Source: JBDRGC01 sp043818215 (lineage in GTDB: Bacteria > Chloroflexota > Anaerolineae > Anaerolineales > UBA11858). From it: DNA of 64,000 bases. Under the pieces are notes generated by a model. That model worked only from the letters and a program-made list of their open reading frames with translations, had not been told where the DNA came from and ran no database searches. Below are positions 54,189 to 63,038 of the stretch, piece after piece. Every line of letters starts with the position of its first letter. Position 1 is the first letter of the stretch. The stretch lies in contig JBDRGC010000023.1 in the NCBI GenBank assembly GCA_043818215.1, positions 1 to 64,000 on the forward strand, read 5' to 3'. The translations under genes and the position numbers were made by a program.

Positions 54189-55934
54189 ATGTGGCAAAAA
54201 AATTGGCGCACAGAAATCTGGCCTCAACTTGACCAATCATGGGATATCATCATCGTTGGCGGCGGGATCACTGGCGCAGGAATCTTGCGGGAAGCAACCC
54301 GTTTGGGGCTGCGGGTCTTGCTCGTCGAACAGCGCGATTTCGCCTGGGGAACATCGAGTCGTTCGTCCAAGCTGGTACACGGCGGCCTGCGCTATCTCAA
54401 AGAAGGAAAAATCCGGCTGACCCGTGCCTCGGTGTTGGAGCGCGACCGTCTGATCGAAGAAGGGCCGGGGTTGATCGATCCCCTGGGATTCCTGCTGTCA
54501 ATATACAAAGGCGACCATCCTGGCCGCTGGACTTTCAAAGCCGGTCTCTCGATATACGATTTGCTGGCCCTTCAGTGGGGTCATCAATATTACAGCGCTG
54601 CCGATTTCAAAATGCTGGCCCCCCATATCGAACAGAGCGGTCTCGAAGGCGGCTTCCGCTACGGCGACGCCCAGACCGACGATGCCCGGCTGGTGCTGCG
54701 GGTCATACGCGAGGCCGTGGCGGAGGGCGGTGTGGCCCTGAATTACGTCACCGCGGCAGAAGTGCTGAAAGAAGATGGGCACGTTGTTGGCTTGCGCCTG
54801 CGGGATAACGAAACCGGCTCCACCTGCGAAGTCCGCGCCAGAGTGGTTGTCAACGCCACCGGGGCCTGGGCAGACCGGCTCCGGGGGTATGTGGGGGCCT
54901 CGCCCCGTATCCGCCCTCTGCGCGGCAGTCACCTGTTATTTTCGGCCTGGCGGCTGCCCGTGGCGCAGGCGGTCAGTTTCCTGCACCCTATCGACCGCCG
55001 CCCGGTGTTCATTTTTCCGTGGGAAGGTGTCACCATCATCGGCACCACCGACGTGGATCACGAGGCCTCCCTGGACACCGAGCCGGGCATCGACCCCGAC
55101 GAAGTGGCTTATCTGATGGCCGCAGCCGAGTCCCAATTCCCGTCGCTGGGGCTGACGCTCGATGACGTGGTTGCCACTTTTGCAGGCGTGCGCCCGGTGA
55201 TTGGCACCGGCAAAACTGACCCATCCCAGGAATCCCGCGACCATGTAGTTTGGGAGGATGCCGGTCTGCTGACGGTCACGGGCGGCAAATTGACCACCTT
55301 CCGGCTGATTGCGTTGGATGTGCTCAAAGCCATCCGCCACCACTTGCCGGAAACGCCCCCCCTGTCTGATAATGTGCCCATGTTGAATCGGGTGGATGCG
55401 GATTTGCCGGCGCTTGCCCACTTGGACGAGATCATCCGGCGCCGCCTGTCAGGTCGATATGGGGTGGATGCCTCCGCCCTGGCGTCGGCATCCGGCCCCG
55501 GGGAGTTGACCTTAATCCCCGGAACCCAAACCCTATGGGCGGAATTGCGCTGGGCGGCCCGATCCGAGGCCGTCAGCCACCTCGAAGATTTACTCTTGCG
55601 CCGCGTGCGATTGGGATTGCTCCTGCCCCAGGGAGGCGAACTGCTCCTGCCCCAAATCCGAGCCATCTGCCAACCCGAACTGGGCTGGGATGACGCCCGT
55701 TGGGAAGCTGAGCAGGCCGCCTACCTCCAACTGTGGCGGGAGCATTACCACCTGCCCGCCCGCGCCTCGATCCCAGATTGGCGCGCCATGCTGGCTGAGG
55801 CCAGAGCCAGACACGCAGCCGCCCAGCCTTCGCCCCGCCGCAAACTCATCAAACGCTCGGCGCTGGCCGCTGGATTGCTGGCGTTGGCCGCTGCGGGTAT
55901 GTGTCTGTTCTGGCGGCGCAGGCAGGTTGAGTGA
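54189..55934 (+). CDS. glpD: GlpD-like glycerol-3-phosphate dehydrogenase with a C-terminal anchor
   Basis: A 581-residue FAD protein. The dinucleotide-binding motif is [17 protein letters not shown] near residue 20, followed by [17 protein letters not shown], the FAD signature of Glp[14 protein letters not shown] and [15 protein letters not shown] are also diagnostic. It oxidises glycerol 3-phosphate to DHAP and passes electrons to quinones. The C-terminus ends in a basic patch and a hydrophobic span ([20 protein letters not shown]), unusual for GlpD, which normally binds the membrane by other means. GGAGG is 5 bases upstream of ATG. Its product DHAP is the backbone for the AGPS-like enzyme. 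Confidence 0.9.
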   Translation: MWQKNWRTEIWPQLDQSWDIIIVGGGITGAGILREATRLGLRVLLVEQRDFAWGTSSRSSKLVHGGLRYLKEGKIRLTRASVLERDRLIEEGPGLIDPLGFLLSIYKGDHPGRWTFKAGLSIYDLLALQWGHQYYSAADFKMLAPHIEQSGLEGGFRYGDAQTDDARLVLRVIREAVAEGGVALNYVTAAEVLKEDGHVVGLRLRDNETGSTCEVRARVVVNATGAWADRLRGYVGASPRIRPLRGSHLLFSAWRLPVAQAVSFLHPIDRRPVFIFPWEGVTIIGTTDVDHEASLDTEPGIDPDEVAYLMAAAESQFPSLGLTLDDVVATFAGVRPVIGTGKTDPSQESRDHVVWEDAGLLTVTGGKLTTFRLIALDVLKAIRHHLPETPPLSDNVPMLNRVDADLPALAHLDEIIRRRLSGRYGVDASALASASGPGELTLIPGTQTLWAELRWAARSEAVSHLEDLLLRRVRLGLLLPQGGELLLPQIRAICQPELGWDDARWEAEQAAYLQLWREHYHLPARASIPDWRAMLAEARARHAAAQPSPRRKLIKRSALAAGLLALAAAGMCLFWRRRQVE

Positions 55935-55950
55935 CGACCGAAGACAGCCG

Positions 55951-56018
55951 GTTTGTAGTAGGGCACGAGAGTGCCCGTGAGCCCCCATCAGCCGCCACTC
56001 TCGTGGCGTACTACAAAC
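55951..56018. repeat. Hairpin of the gtagtagggcacgagagtg family, copy 1
   Basis: The arms 55951-55973 and 55996-56018 are inverted with 21 of 23 matches. The same hairpin is at 57907-57975, and its left arm occurs alone at 8010 and 49553. The rest of the gap to 56239 holds cactacaaac, tggaacgagc words and a ggtcggccgtc heptamer run. Confidence 0.8.
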
Positions 56019-56239
56019 GGCACTACAAACGGCCCGTGGCGAACCCACCGCATAGTCGCTCTCCGCCTTGGGACGTAGAACGTCCTTGCAAGCGTTCCAC
56101 CGCGGAGCAGTGGAACGAGCCGTCACAGTGGAGCAGTGGAACGAGCCATTGGAGTTGTGCGGGGTACAATTCGCTCCATATCCGCACTTGCCGCGGTCGG
56201 CCGTCAGCGGTCGCCGGTCGGCTCTCGAAGGAGACAGAA

Positions 56240-57802
56240 ATGAACAAAGACATCATCCTCGCCATCGACAATGGCACTCAAAGCGTGCGGGCGCTGCTGT
56301 TTGACCTGCGCGGCAATCTGATCGATAAGGTCCAGGTTCCAATCGAGCCGTATTTCTCGGATCAACCGGGCTGGGCGGAGCAAAAACCTGAGTATTATTG
56401 GGAGTCGCTGTGTCAGGCCTGTCAGCAGCTCTGGCAACAAACCGAGGTTCCCAAAGACGCTATTGCAGGCGTAGCACTCACTACCCAGCGGGCTACGGTG
56501 GTCAATGTCGACCGCGCAGGACGACCTCTGCGCCCGGCGATTGTGTGGTTGGATCAGCGCCGTACTGAGGGACTCAAACCCGTTGGGGGGCTGTGGGGTT
56601 TGGCGTTCAAGCTGGCCGGCATGAGCGAGACGGTCGCCTATCTTCAGGCCGAGGCCGAGGCTAACTGGATTAACACCCAACAGCCCGAAATCTGGGAGCG
56701 CACCCATAAATATCTTTATCTCTCCGGGTATTTGACACACCAGTTGACCGGCCGCTTTGTAGACTCGGTGGCCTGTCAGGTTGGGTATATGCCCCTCGAT
56801 TACAAGAATTTGGATTGGGCCGCGAGCTGGGATTGGAAGTGGCTGGCTATCCCCATGGATGCCGGGCTGCTCCCAGAGCTGGTGCCCCCGGGAAGTCCTT
56901 TGGGGGAGATCACGCCTCAGGCCGCTGAATCAACCGGAATTCCCGTTGGTTTACCCCTCATTGCCGCCGCCGCCGACAAGGCCTGCGAAGTCATCGGGGC
57001 TGGCTGTCTGGCTCCGCATATCGGATGTCTGAGCTACGGGACTGCCGCCACGATCAACACGACGCATACTAAATACGTCGAGGTCATTCCGTTGATTCCC
57101 CCGTATCCAGCAGCGGTGCCGGGTGCGTATAGCCTTGAGTTTCAGGTGTACCGGGGCTATTGGATGGTCAGTTGGTTCAAGAATGAATTTGCCCACCGCG
57201 AGCAGCGTATTGCCAGGGAGCGCGGCATCCAACCAGAAGAATTGTTCGATGAATTGGTGAACCAGGTTCCGCCCGGCTCGATGGGCCTGGTTTTGCAGCC
57301 CTATTGGTCGCCGGGGTTGAAAGTGCCGGGGCCGGAAGCCAAAGGGGCCATCATCGGCTTTGGGGATGTGCATACCCGCGCCCACGTTTATCGGGCTATT
57401 TTGGAGGGGCTGGCTTACTCCTTGCGGGAGGGCAAAGAGCGCACCGAACGCCGCAGCCGGGTGCCGATCACCGAGTTGCGCGTCTCCGGGGGCGGATCGC
57501 AGAGTGACGCCGCCATGCAGCTCACCGCCGATATTTTTGGCCTGTCCACCGCCCGCCCGCATATTTACGAGACATCGGGCCTGGGAGCCGCCATTGACGC
57601 CGCCGTGGGCCTGGGTCTGCATCCCGATTTCGAGACCGCTGTGCGGGAAATGACCCGCGTGGGCCGCGTCTTCGAACCCGACCCCGCGGCGAGCGAGATT
57701 TACGAGAGCCTGTACCAGCGCGTCTACAAGCAGATGTATCGCAAGCTAAAGCCGTTGTACGATGAGATTCGGGAGATTACGGGGTATCCGGGGCGGGTGT
57801 GA
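56240..57802 (+). CDS. FGGY-family carbohydrate kinase
   Basis: A 520-residue kinase. The N-terminal phosphate loop reads [20 protein letters not shown], and the second signature in the C-terminal domain is [24 protein letters not shown] kinases phosphorylate glycerol, xylulose, ribulose and similar sugars or polyols. [20 protein letters not shown] and [12 protein letters not shown] are conserved. ATG at 56240 has AAGGAG 6 bases upstream. Next to glpD, glycerol kinase is the natural guess, but the sequence departs from standard GlpK, so another substrate (for example dihydroxyacetone or a pentulose) is possible. Confidence 0.9.
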   Translation: MNKDIILAIDNGTQSVRALLFDLRGNLIDKVQVPIEPYFSDQPGWAEQKPEYYWESLCQACQQLWQQTEVPKDAIAGVALTTQRATVVNVDRAGRPLRPAIVWLDQRRTEGLKPVGGLWGLAFKLAGMSETVAYLQAEAEANWINTQQPEIWERTHKYLYLSGYLTHQLTGRFVDSVACQVGYMPLDYKNLDWAASWDWKWLAIPMDAGLLPELVPPGSPLGEITPQAAESTGIPVGLPLIAAAADKACEVIGAGCLAPHIGCLSYGTAATINTTHTKYVEVIPLIPPYPAAVPGAYSLEFQVYRGYWMVSWFKNEFAHREQRIARERGIQPEELFDELVNQVPPGSMGLVLQPYWSPGLKVPGPEAKGAIIGFGDVHTRAHVYRAILEGLAYSLREGKERTERRSRVPITELRVSGGGSQSDAAMQLTADIFGLSTARPHIYETSGLGAAIDAAVGLGLHPDFETAVREMTRVGRVFEPDPAASEIYESLYQRVYKQMYRKLKPLYDEIREITGYPGRV

Positions 57803-57906
57803 AGCGTGGAGGGTGGAGCGCGGAGGGTGATGCGTGAAACGTGATGCGTGAATCTACGTTTTCACGTTTCACGGAACTTTGTTTTGCCGCGTCCCTAAAA
57901 GGGGCT

Positions 57907-57975
57907 GGTTCGTAGTAGGGCACGAGAGTGCCCGTGAGTACCCATCATGCGCCACTCTCGTGGCGCACTACAAAC
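57907..57975. repeat. Hairpin of the gtagtagggcacgagagtg family, copy 2
   Basis: Left arm 57907-57930, right arm 57953-57975; very close to the copy at 55951. It stands 11 bases before the next ATG and could cover the ribosome site in RNA. A gtgatgcgtgaaac word run precedes it (57800-57880). Confidence 0.8.
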
Positions 57976-57986
57976 AAGAGGAAACC

Positions 57987-59333
57987 ATGTCTACAAAAAA
58001 CATTCCATATTTACTGTTGGTCATCATCGCCTTGACGCTGGCGGCCTGCGCGCCAGCCGCGGCAATTGACCCGACACACACCCCCGTTCCGCCGACCGCC
58101 ACCCCCATTCCACACACTGTGACGGCGCCCCCGACGACCACCCCCACAGCGACCGCTACCGCCATCCCGGCTACGCCAGAATATGATGGTGAACTGACGT
58201 ATAACCCGGCAGATCAAACTCTGTATAATGCCCAGGCCATGCCAGTCTTCGTGATGGACGAGAGCGGCGGCTGGGTGGCTATGGCTGGTGAAGCGGAACT
58301 GCCTGCAGAGATCCAGGTAATTGATGGTGTTGTATATCAGTGGGATGGAAGTGAGTATAGTAAGCAGGTCACGGATCTTAGGGGTAGGAAAGTAGAGGCG
58401 GATTTTGTGGTTCAGACGGAAAAAGGTTTTGTGGCCATTGAGCGGGATGATAATGGTGTAGAGCGGGCTAAAGTATGGATTAATCCGGAGAGCGGTGAGG
58501 CAAAATTGTTTAAACCCGGAAGTGTGGCGGAGGTTGACGGCCAGTGGTATCGATATGTGGAGGGTGAAATGGTGGAGTGGGATATATGGGAGCCGGGGTT
58601 TTCAATAGATTTAGTGGGCACAATAGACGAACAAGCAGGCAAAGAGCCGATTGTGATCCCTTTTTCTTTGGGATTGATGCCGGATATTATGGAACGAGAT
58701 GAACTGCCTATTATTGAGATATACCAGAATCCTGACAGGCCTGACGGGCCGGATAAGTTGGCGCGAATGTTTTTGAGAACTTGTTGGTATAACTATAATC
58801 GTGAGCATGAAGATGGCCAGGTGAACTGGGATCAGTATTTGGATATGGTGAGAGACGGAGAAGGAAAATATAAGGTAGTGGTAGTCAATCCTGAAGATCA
58901 AACTTGGAATGGGGTAATACCTAAAACTTTGGAGATTATTGAGAAATCGCCTTTAGACGGGTTTGCTATATATAATGCGGATGGGTTTTATAATAGAGAT
59001 AGGGAAAGTTCGTTTGGGGAAATTGTGACTATGAATGATGATGGTGAATTAGTTATTTTACGAGCTCATGGTGATCCAAGATGGTTGCATAAATATGCAG
59101 AGAAAAATGGTAATCAATTAGTTGGCTATGGTTATTATTATTCTCTACTCGGGCTTCCACTATATAATGTGAATATATTAAAGACGATTGACGACGCACT
59201 AGATTGTGGTGGATATGCTAATTATGCTCAATCAGGTAGGGTACAGCTTACTGCTGAAGCTAGGGAAGAATATTATGCCTATGAGAATGATATGATAAAT
59301 AATGGGCCGTATTTTTTAGTGGGGACAAAATAG
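57987..59333 (+). CDS. Lipoprotein of unknown function, AT-rich 3' half
   Basis: A 448-residue protein. The lipobox is LTLAAC, then a Thr/Pro linker (PTHTPVPPTATPIPHTVT). The folded part (from about residue 70) has no domain I recognise. AAGAGG is 5 bases upstream of ATG at 57987. Up to about 58330 the DNA is GC-rich like the rest; after that it becomes AT-rich and uses codons such as ata, tta, aat and gat much more. The gene may be a native signal and linker joined to foreign coding sequence, or a whole transferred gene that is slowly adapting. Confidence 0.72.
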   Translation: MSTKNIPYLLLVIIALTLAACAPAAAIDPTHTPVPPTATPIPHTVTAPPTTTPTATATAIPATPEYDGELTYNPADQTLYNAQAMPVFVMDESGGWVAMAGEAELPAEIQVIDGVVYQWDGSEYSKQVTDLRGRKVEADFVVQTEKGFVAIERDDNGVERAKVWINPESGEAKLFKPGSVAEVDGQWYRYVEGEMVEWDIWEPGFSIDLVGTIDEQAGKEPIVIPFSLGLMPDIMERDELPIIEIYQNPDRPDGPDKLARMFLRTCWYNYNREHEDGQVNWDQYLDMVRDGEGKYKVVVVNPEDQTWNGVIPKTLEIIEKSPLDGFAIYNADGFYNRDRESSFGEIVTMNDDGELVILRAHGDPRWLHKYAEKNGNQLVGYGYYYSLLGLPLYNVNILKTIDDALDCGGYANYAQSGRVQLTAEAREEYYAYENDMINNGPYFLVGTK

Positions 59334-59357
59334 GCTTAGTCCTAGTATAGTGGATGC

Positions 59358-60218
59358 ATGAGTAGGTTTAATAAAGGTTTGGCGTTAGTGCTGATGGTTA
59401 TGGTTTTTGTGGTGGCGATTTTGATGGTGACATATAGACAGCAGAAAGTGGGTGAGGGAAAAACTGTTAGCGCAAAAAGCGAGATGTCTGGTTATACTCT
59501 TGAAGTAAGCGATATCAAAGCAGTTGAGTCTTGGATAAACAAGCAACCTTATACTTACGCCCGGCATAAAGATAAAGGGGCTAGTGGTGAGATAAATGGA
59601 GTAGAGGTGGTGCTTTCTGATGATACTGAGAAAGCTCATGTGGTGGGGGATGGATCTGGAGGTACGCTTCAGACGGGTGGGTTTGAGTATAAAAAATTTG
59701 CCAACCAAATTCAGGTGCGGGTGCAAATAGAACCTGATCATTTAGATAAAATTATTGTTGGCAATCAGCGGCTTTTTTCTCAGTGGGTGCTGACCTATCT
59801 TTGTATGGGGGCGGATAGTTATAGCGGGGATTTTGATTATTGCTGGCAAGAAGCAGACCACGCTATTGCTAAAAACAGTGATGGCTGGTTTTGGCTAGCT
59901 AAAAAAACTGGTTGGGATTTTAGTTTGGTAAAGAAAGCTTATGCGGCTTGTGGGACTTCTAATTGCTGTAGTGTAGGAACGAGCTATAATTGCGGATGTG
60001 ATCCGCTGGGGGCGAGTTGCATTCCAGAGGATGGTACATGTGATATTGATTGTACGACTTGCACGGTTAATATTGTTCGAGAAACTAATGATTGTGTGGG
60101 GGATGTTGATGATTGTTCGCCGAATTCCTGTAGTACTGGGGCGTATTTCCCCTGCAGTTTGTGTACGGCTGCGCCGGTGCCAACGCCAACGCCAGTGCCG
60201 GGGGGTGGGGGTGGATAA
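59358..60218 (+). CDS. AT-rich, Cys-rich secreted protein with a decayed 3' end
   Basis: A 286-residue protein with an N-terminal membrane anchor (GLALVLMVMVFVVAILMVTY), a domain of about 170 residues, then about 70 residues with many cysteines (CGTSNCCSVGTSYNCGCDPL) and PTPTPVPGGGGG. After the stop at 60216 the next frame reads VDNKTCSVSLSSKSIE, a stop, and GGTVTIDYSSS, which looks like the start of an Ig-like domain. So the gene once continued and is now truncated by a frameshift and a stop, ending near 60290 where the AT-rich DNA stops. Pro/Thr-Gly linkers and such domains are common in candidate-phyla (Patescibacteria) surface proteins, but the source is not proven. Confidence 0.65.
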   Translation: MSRFNKGLALVLMVMVFVVAILMVTYRQQKVGEGKTVSAKSEMSGYTLEVSDIKAVESWINKQPYTYARHKDKGASGEINGVEVVLSDDTEKAHVVGDGSGGTLQTGGFEYKKFANQIQVRVQIEPDHLDKIIVGNQRLFSQWVLTYLCMGADSYSGDFDYCWQEADHAIAKNSDGWFWLAKKTGWDFSLVKKAYAACGTSNCCSVGTSYNCGCDPLGASCIPEDGTCDIDCTTCTVNIVRETNDCVGDVDDCSPNSCSTGAYFPCSLCTAAPVPTPTPVPGGGGG

Positions 60219-60312
60219 TAAGACGTGTTCGGTGAGTTTGTCGAGTAAAAGTATTGAATAGGGCGGTACGGTAACGATTGATTATTCCTCATCACCCATT
60301 ACCCCGAGTCGT

Positions 60313-62133
60313 TCAACTCGCCGCCACAGCAACCATCTCGAAGGGGGCGTATTTGCGCTCTAGTTTCTGGCGGAATTGCTGCGTGTACAACTTGTAATAG
60401 TGCCCGCGCTGGCGCAGCAACTCGGCGTGGCTGCCCATTTCCGCAATTTTTCCAGCCTCGATCACGATGATCCGGTCGGCTCGCTTGACCGTGGAAAGCC
60501 GGTGGGCGATGACGAAACTGGTGCGGCCTTCCATCAAATTCTCCATTCCCTTTTGAATCAAGTCTTCGGTGAGAGTGTCCACAGAGCTGGTGGCCTCGTC
60601 CATGATGAAAAGTTCCGGTTTGCGCAGCACAGCCCGCGCCAGACTGATAAGCTGCTTTTGCCCAACCGAGAGCAGATTGCCGCCCTCGCCGACTTCATCC
60701 TCGTAGCCTTTTTCGATATTGACGATGAAATCATGCGCGCCAGCCAATTTTGCGGCTGCCTCTATTTCTTCGTCGCTGGCACCCAATTTGCCGTAGCGGA
60801 TGTTTTCGCGAATCGTGCCGGAGAACAAGTGCGGGGTCTGGAGCACCATTCCAATGCGGGATTGGATGGCGTGCAACGAGAGTTCTTTGTAATCCCTGCC
60901 GCCAATGCAAATCGTCCCGCCCCGGGGTTCGAAAAAGCGGCATAGCAGGTTAACGATAGTTGTCTTGCCGCCGCCAGTGGGGCCAACCAGGGCGATGGTT
61001 TCGCCGCGTTTCACGTGCAGGCTGAAGTTTTCCAGCACCGGTTCGGCATCTTCGTAGTAGAAATCGACTTGATCGAATATGATGTCACCCTGGATGGTTC
61101 CGGGGTCGATTGCTCCAGGTTGGTCGGCAATATCGGGTACCGCGTCGATCAATGAGAAGATGCGCTCCGCCGAAGCGATAGCGCGCTGCATTTCGGCGTA
61201 TACGCGGGCCATCTCTTGAATGGGCCAAATCATAAAGACCACGTAAGAGACAAAGGCCTGGATACCGCCTATGCTCAAGCTGCCGATTTGGACCTGGTAG
61301 CCGCCGTACCAGATAATGCTCGCCAGGGCAAAGGAACTGATCAGCAGCACTGTAGGCAGAAAGAGGGCCGAAAGCCAGGCCGCCCGGTAACCGGCGCGGT
61401 ACATCTCGCCGGTCAATTCGCCGAATTCGTTCAGGTTGGTGTCCTCGCGTCCGAAAGCCTTGACCACCCGGACGCCGGTGATATTCTCGTTGTACGCCCC
61501 CGTGATCTTGGAATTGATCTTGCGCACTTCGCGATACTCGACGATGATCTTTTTCTTGAATTGGGCTGCCACGACAACCAGGATCGGGATGATGGTCAGG
61601 ACGATCAGCGCCAGCCGCCAGTTGATGATCATCATAAAATAAGTGGCAGCGATGATATTCGTCACGCTCCAGGTCATGTCCAGGAATCCCCAGGTGACCA
61701 GTTCGGAGACGCGCTCTGAGTCGGATGTCACCCGTGACATGATCCACCCAACAGGCGTGCGGTTGTAATAAGACAGGGACAAATCTTGCAGGTGGTTGAA
61801 CATTTTCTTGCGCAGGTCGTAGCGGATGCGCTCGCTGAGAACCCCGACCATATAGATGAATCCGAATACAGCCGCGGCCTGCACGAGAATCAGTATTCCA
61901 TATTGGGTGACGATCTCCCGCAGCACGAGTTTATCCCCTGCCAGAATGCCCTCGTCAACGATCCGTTTGCTGAGAAATGTGAAATATGAATCCAGTGCCG
62001 ACACTGACGATATCATCAGGATGAACCCTAGCATCCATTGCCAGTGCGGTTTTGTCTGGGCCAGTATCCGTAGGATGGTTTTGCCGGTAAATTGAGTAGT
62101 AAATTCTTCTTCTTCGAATGCGATATTTGACAT
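60313..62133 (-). CDS. ABC exporter half-transporter (catalytic-Glu partner)
   Basis: A 606-residue exporter with six membrane helices (to about residue 330) and a nucleotide-binding domain. Walker A is LVGPTGGGKTTIVNLLCRFF, the signature is LSVGQKQLISLARAV (one Gly replaced), and Walker B with the catalytic Glu is LFIMDEATSSVD. In heterodimeric exporters one half has the intact Glu with a weakened signature and its partner shows the reverse. The gene at 63039-64000 has that reverse pattern. Likely a multidrug or lipid exporter. Confidence 0.92.
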   Translation of the reverse strand: MSNIAFEEEEFTTQFTGKTILRILAQTKPHWQWMLGFILMISSVSALDSYFTFLSKRIVDEGILAGDKLVLREIVTQYGILILVQAAAVFGFIYMVGVLSERIRYDLRKKMFNHLQDLSLSYYNRTPVGWIMSRVTSDSERVSELVTWGFLDMTWSVTNIIAATYFMMIINWRLALIVLTIIPILVVVAAQFKKKIIVEYREVRKINSKITGAYNENITGVRVVKAFGREDTNLNEFGELTGEMYRAGYRAAWLSALFLPTVLLISSFALASIIWYGGYQVQIGSLSIGGIQAFVSYVVFMIWPIQEMARVYAEMQRAIASAERIFSLIDAVPDIADQPGAIDPGTIQGDIIFDQVDFYYEDAEPVLENFSLHVKRGETIALVGPTGGGKTTIVNLLCRFFEPRGGTICIGGRDYKELSLHAIQSRIGMVLQTPHLFSGTIRENIRYGKLGASDEEIEAAAKLAGAHDFIVNIEKGYEDEVGEGGNLLSVGQKQLISLARAVLRKPELFIMDEATSSVDTLTEDLIQKGMENLMEGRTSFVIAHRLSTVKRADRIIVIEAGKIAEMGSHAELLRQRGHYYKLYTQQFRQKLERKYAPFEMVAVAAS

Positions 62134-62136
62134 GAG

Positions 62137-62571
62137 TTATTGCTCTCGGTTTTCAGGTGGGTGCCAGCCCCCCTCCACCCAACGGCTTCTGGCTCTGACG
62201 ATTACGTCTCGGTTCATACGTAGAGCAAGAACGGTTGCGCGGCCTATGGATGTCAACCCTTCGATACGTGTACCCTCGTTGCTCCACCTGAAGTGGAAGT
62301 CCCACTGTTGAGCGCGTGGATCGAATAATGGGACACTGTCGCCTGTCAGCGGATCTGTTGCGCTGGTCAAACTGGCTTTGAATTCGTTGCACGAGCAGCA
62401 GGCTAGACAAAGATTCTCAAAACACGTTGAACCACCTTTTGAAATGGGCTGGATGTGGTCAACCGTCAGGGGAATGCCGCTGTTTGCTTCGTTGGTCAGG
62501 CAATAGACACAATGACTGTGATCCGCATGACGGACGCGATTACGTAAGTTTTTTGAAATATGTGTGGACAT
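62137..62571 (-). CDS. HNH endonuclease
   Basis: A 144-residue HNH protein. The Zn ligands and active site are CVYCLTNEANSGIPLTVDHI, then ENLCLACCSCNEFKAS, with the His of VDHI and the Asn of ENL. The C-terminal part (from about residue 75) is conserved in cyanobacterial and Chloroflexota relatives found next to small ribbon-helix-helix proteins (my recollection). It starts 4 bases after the preceding gene stop, so the two are one unit. Role unknown. Confidence 0.85.
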   Translation of the reverse strand: MSTHISKNLRNRVRHADHSHCVYCLTNEANSGIPLTVDHIQPISKGGSTCFENLCLACCSCNEFKASLTSATDPLTGDSVPLFDPRAQQWDFHFRWSNEGTRIEGLTSIGRATVLALRMNRDVIVRARSRWVEGGWHPPENREQ

Positions 62572-62575
62572 GGAA

Positions 62576-62980
62576 TCACGGGGCAGGTATTGAGTGCCCG
62601 CGCCAGCGAAGCAGCACCGCCGCGTGGGCTTTGCGGAGCATGAAACGATCAGCTTCGATTCGCAGGTTTGTCAATTCCAGTCGCTCGGTTTCATTTAACT
62701 CACCTTGCTTGTTTTTCTCGAGTAATTCGTCGTAGCGTGCCATATCAGCCTGAGTTTTATGACTGCGAGCGATGCCCCATAAAGTGTTGTCATCAAGATA
62801 ATCCATCCCAGCAAGATCAGCTTGAAATTCGGCCGGCACGTCATCCCATCTGGGAGGGCTGCCAACGCGCAAAGCATGGAGCATTACATCTTCAAGTGAA
62901 CGTTTCGTCACCCGCGCATTGTTGGCTAAACGCAAATATAACATTTCGGGGAGTTGGAGTGTTACGGTTTCTGCAAGCAT
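62576..62980 (-). CDS. Ribbon-helix-helix-like small protein paired with the HNH gene
   Basis: A 134-residue protein. The start (VTLQLPEMLYLRLANNARVT and KRSLEDVMLHALR) has the beta-strand/helix pattern of ribbon-helix-helix DNA-binding proteins; the rest is charged and helical (TQADMARYDELLEKNKQGEL). I chose ATG at 62980, with AAAGGTAGG upstream. It precedes the HNH gene in one operon. The pair may form a control or toxin-like unit, but no phenotype can be inferred. Confidence 0.7.
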   Translation of the reverse strand: MLAETVTLQLPEMLYLRLANNARVTKRSLEDVMLHALRVGSPPRWDDVPAEFQADLAGMDYLDDNTLWGIARSHKTQADMARYDELLEKNKQGELNETERLELTNLRIEADRFMLRKAHAAVLLRWRGHSIPAP

Positions 62981-63038
62981 GGTAGACCTACCTTTCGTTT
63001 TTACTGGAATCAGGTGCGTCGCACCTTGACTCTTTTTC

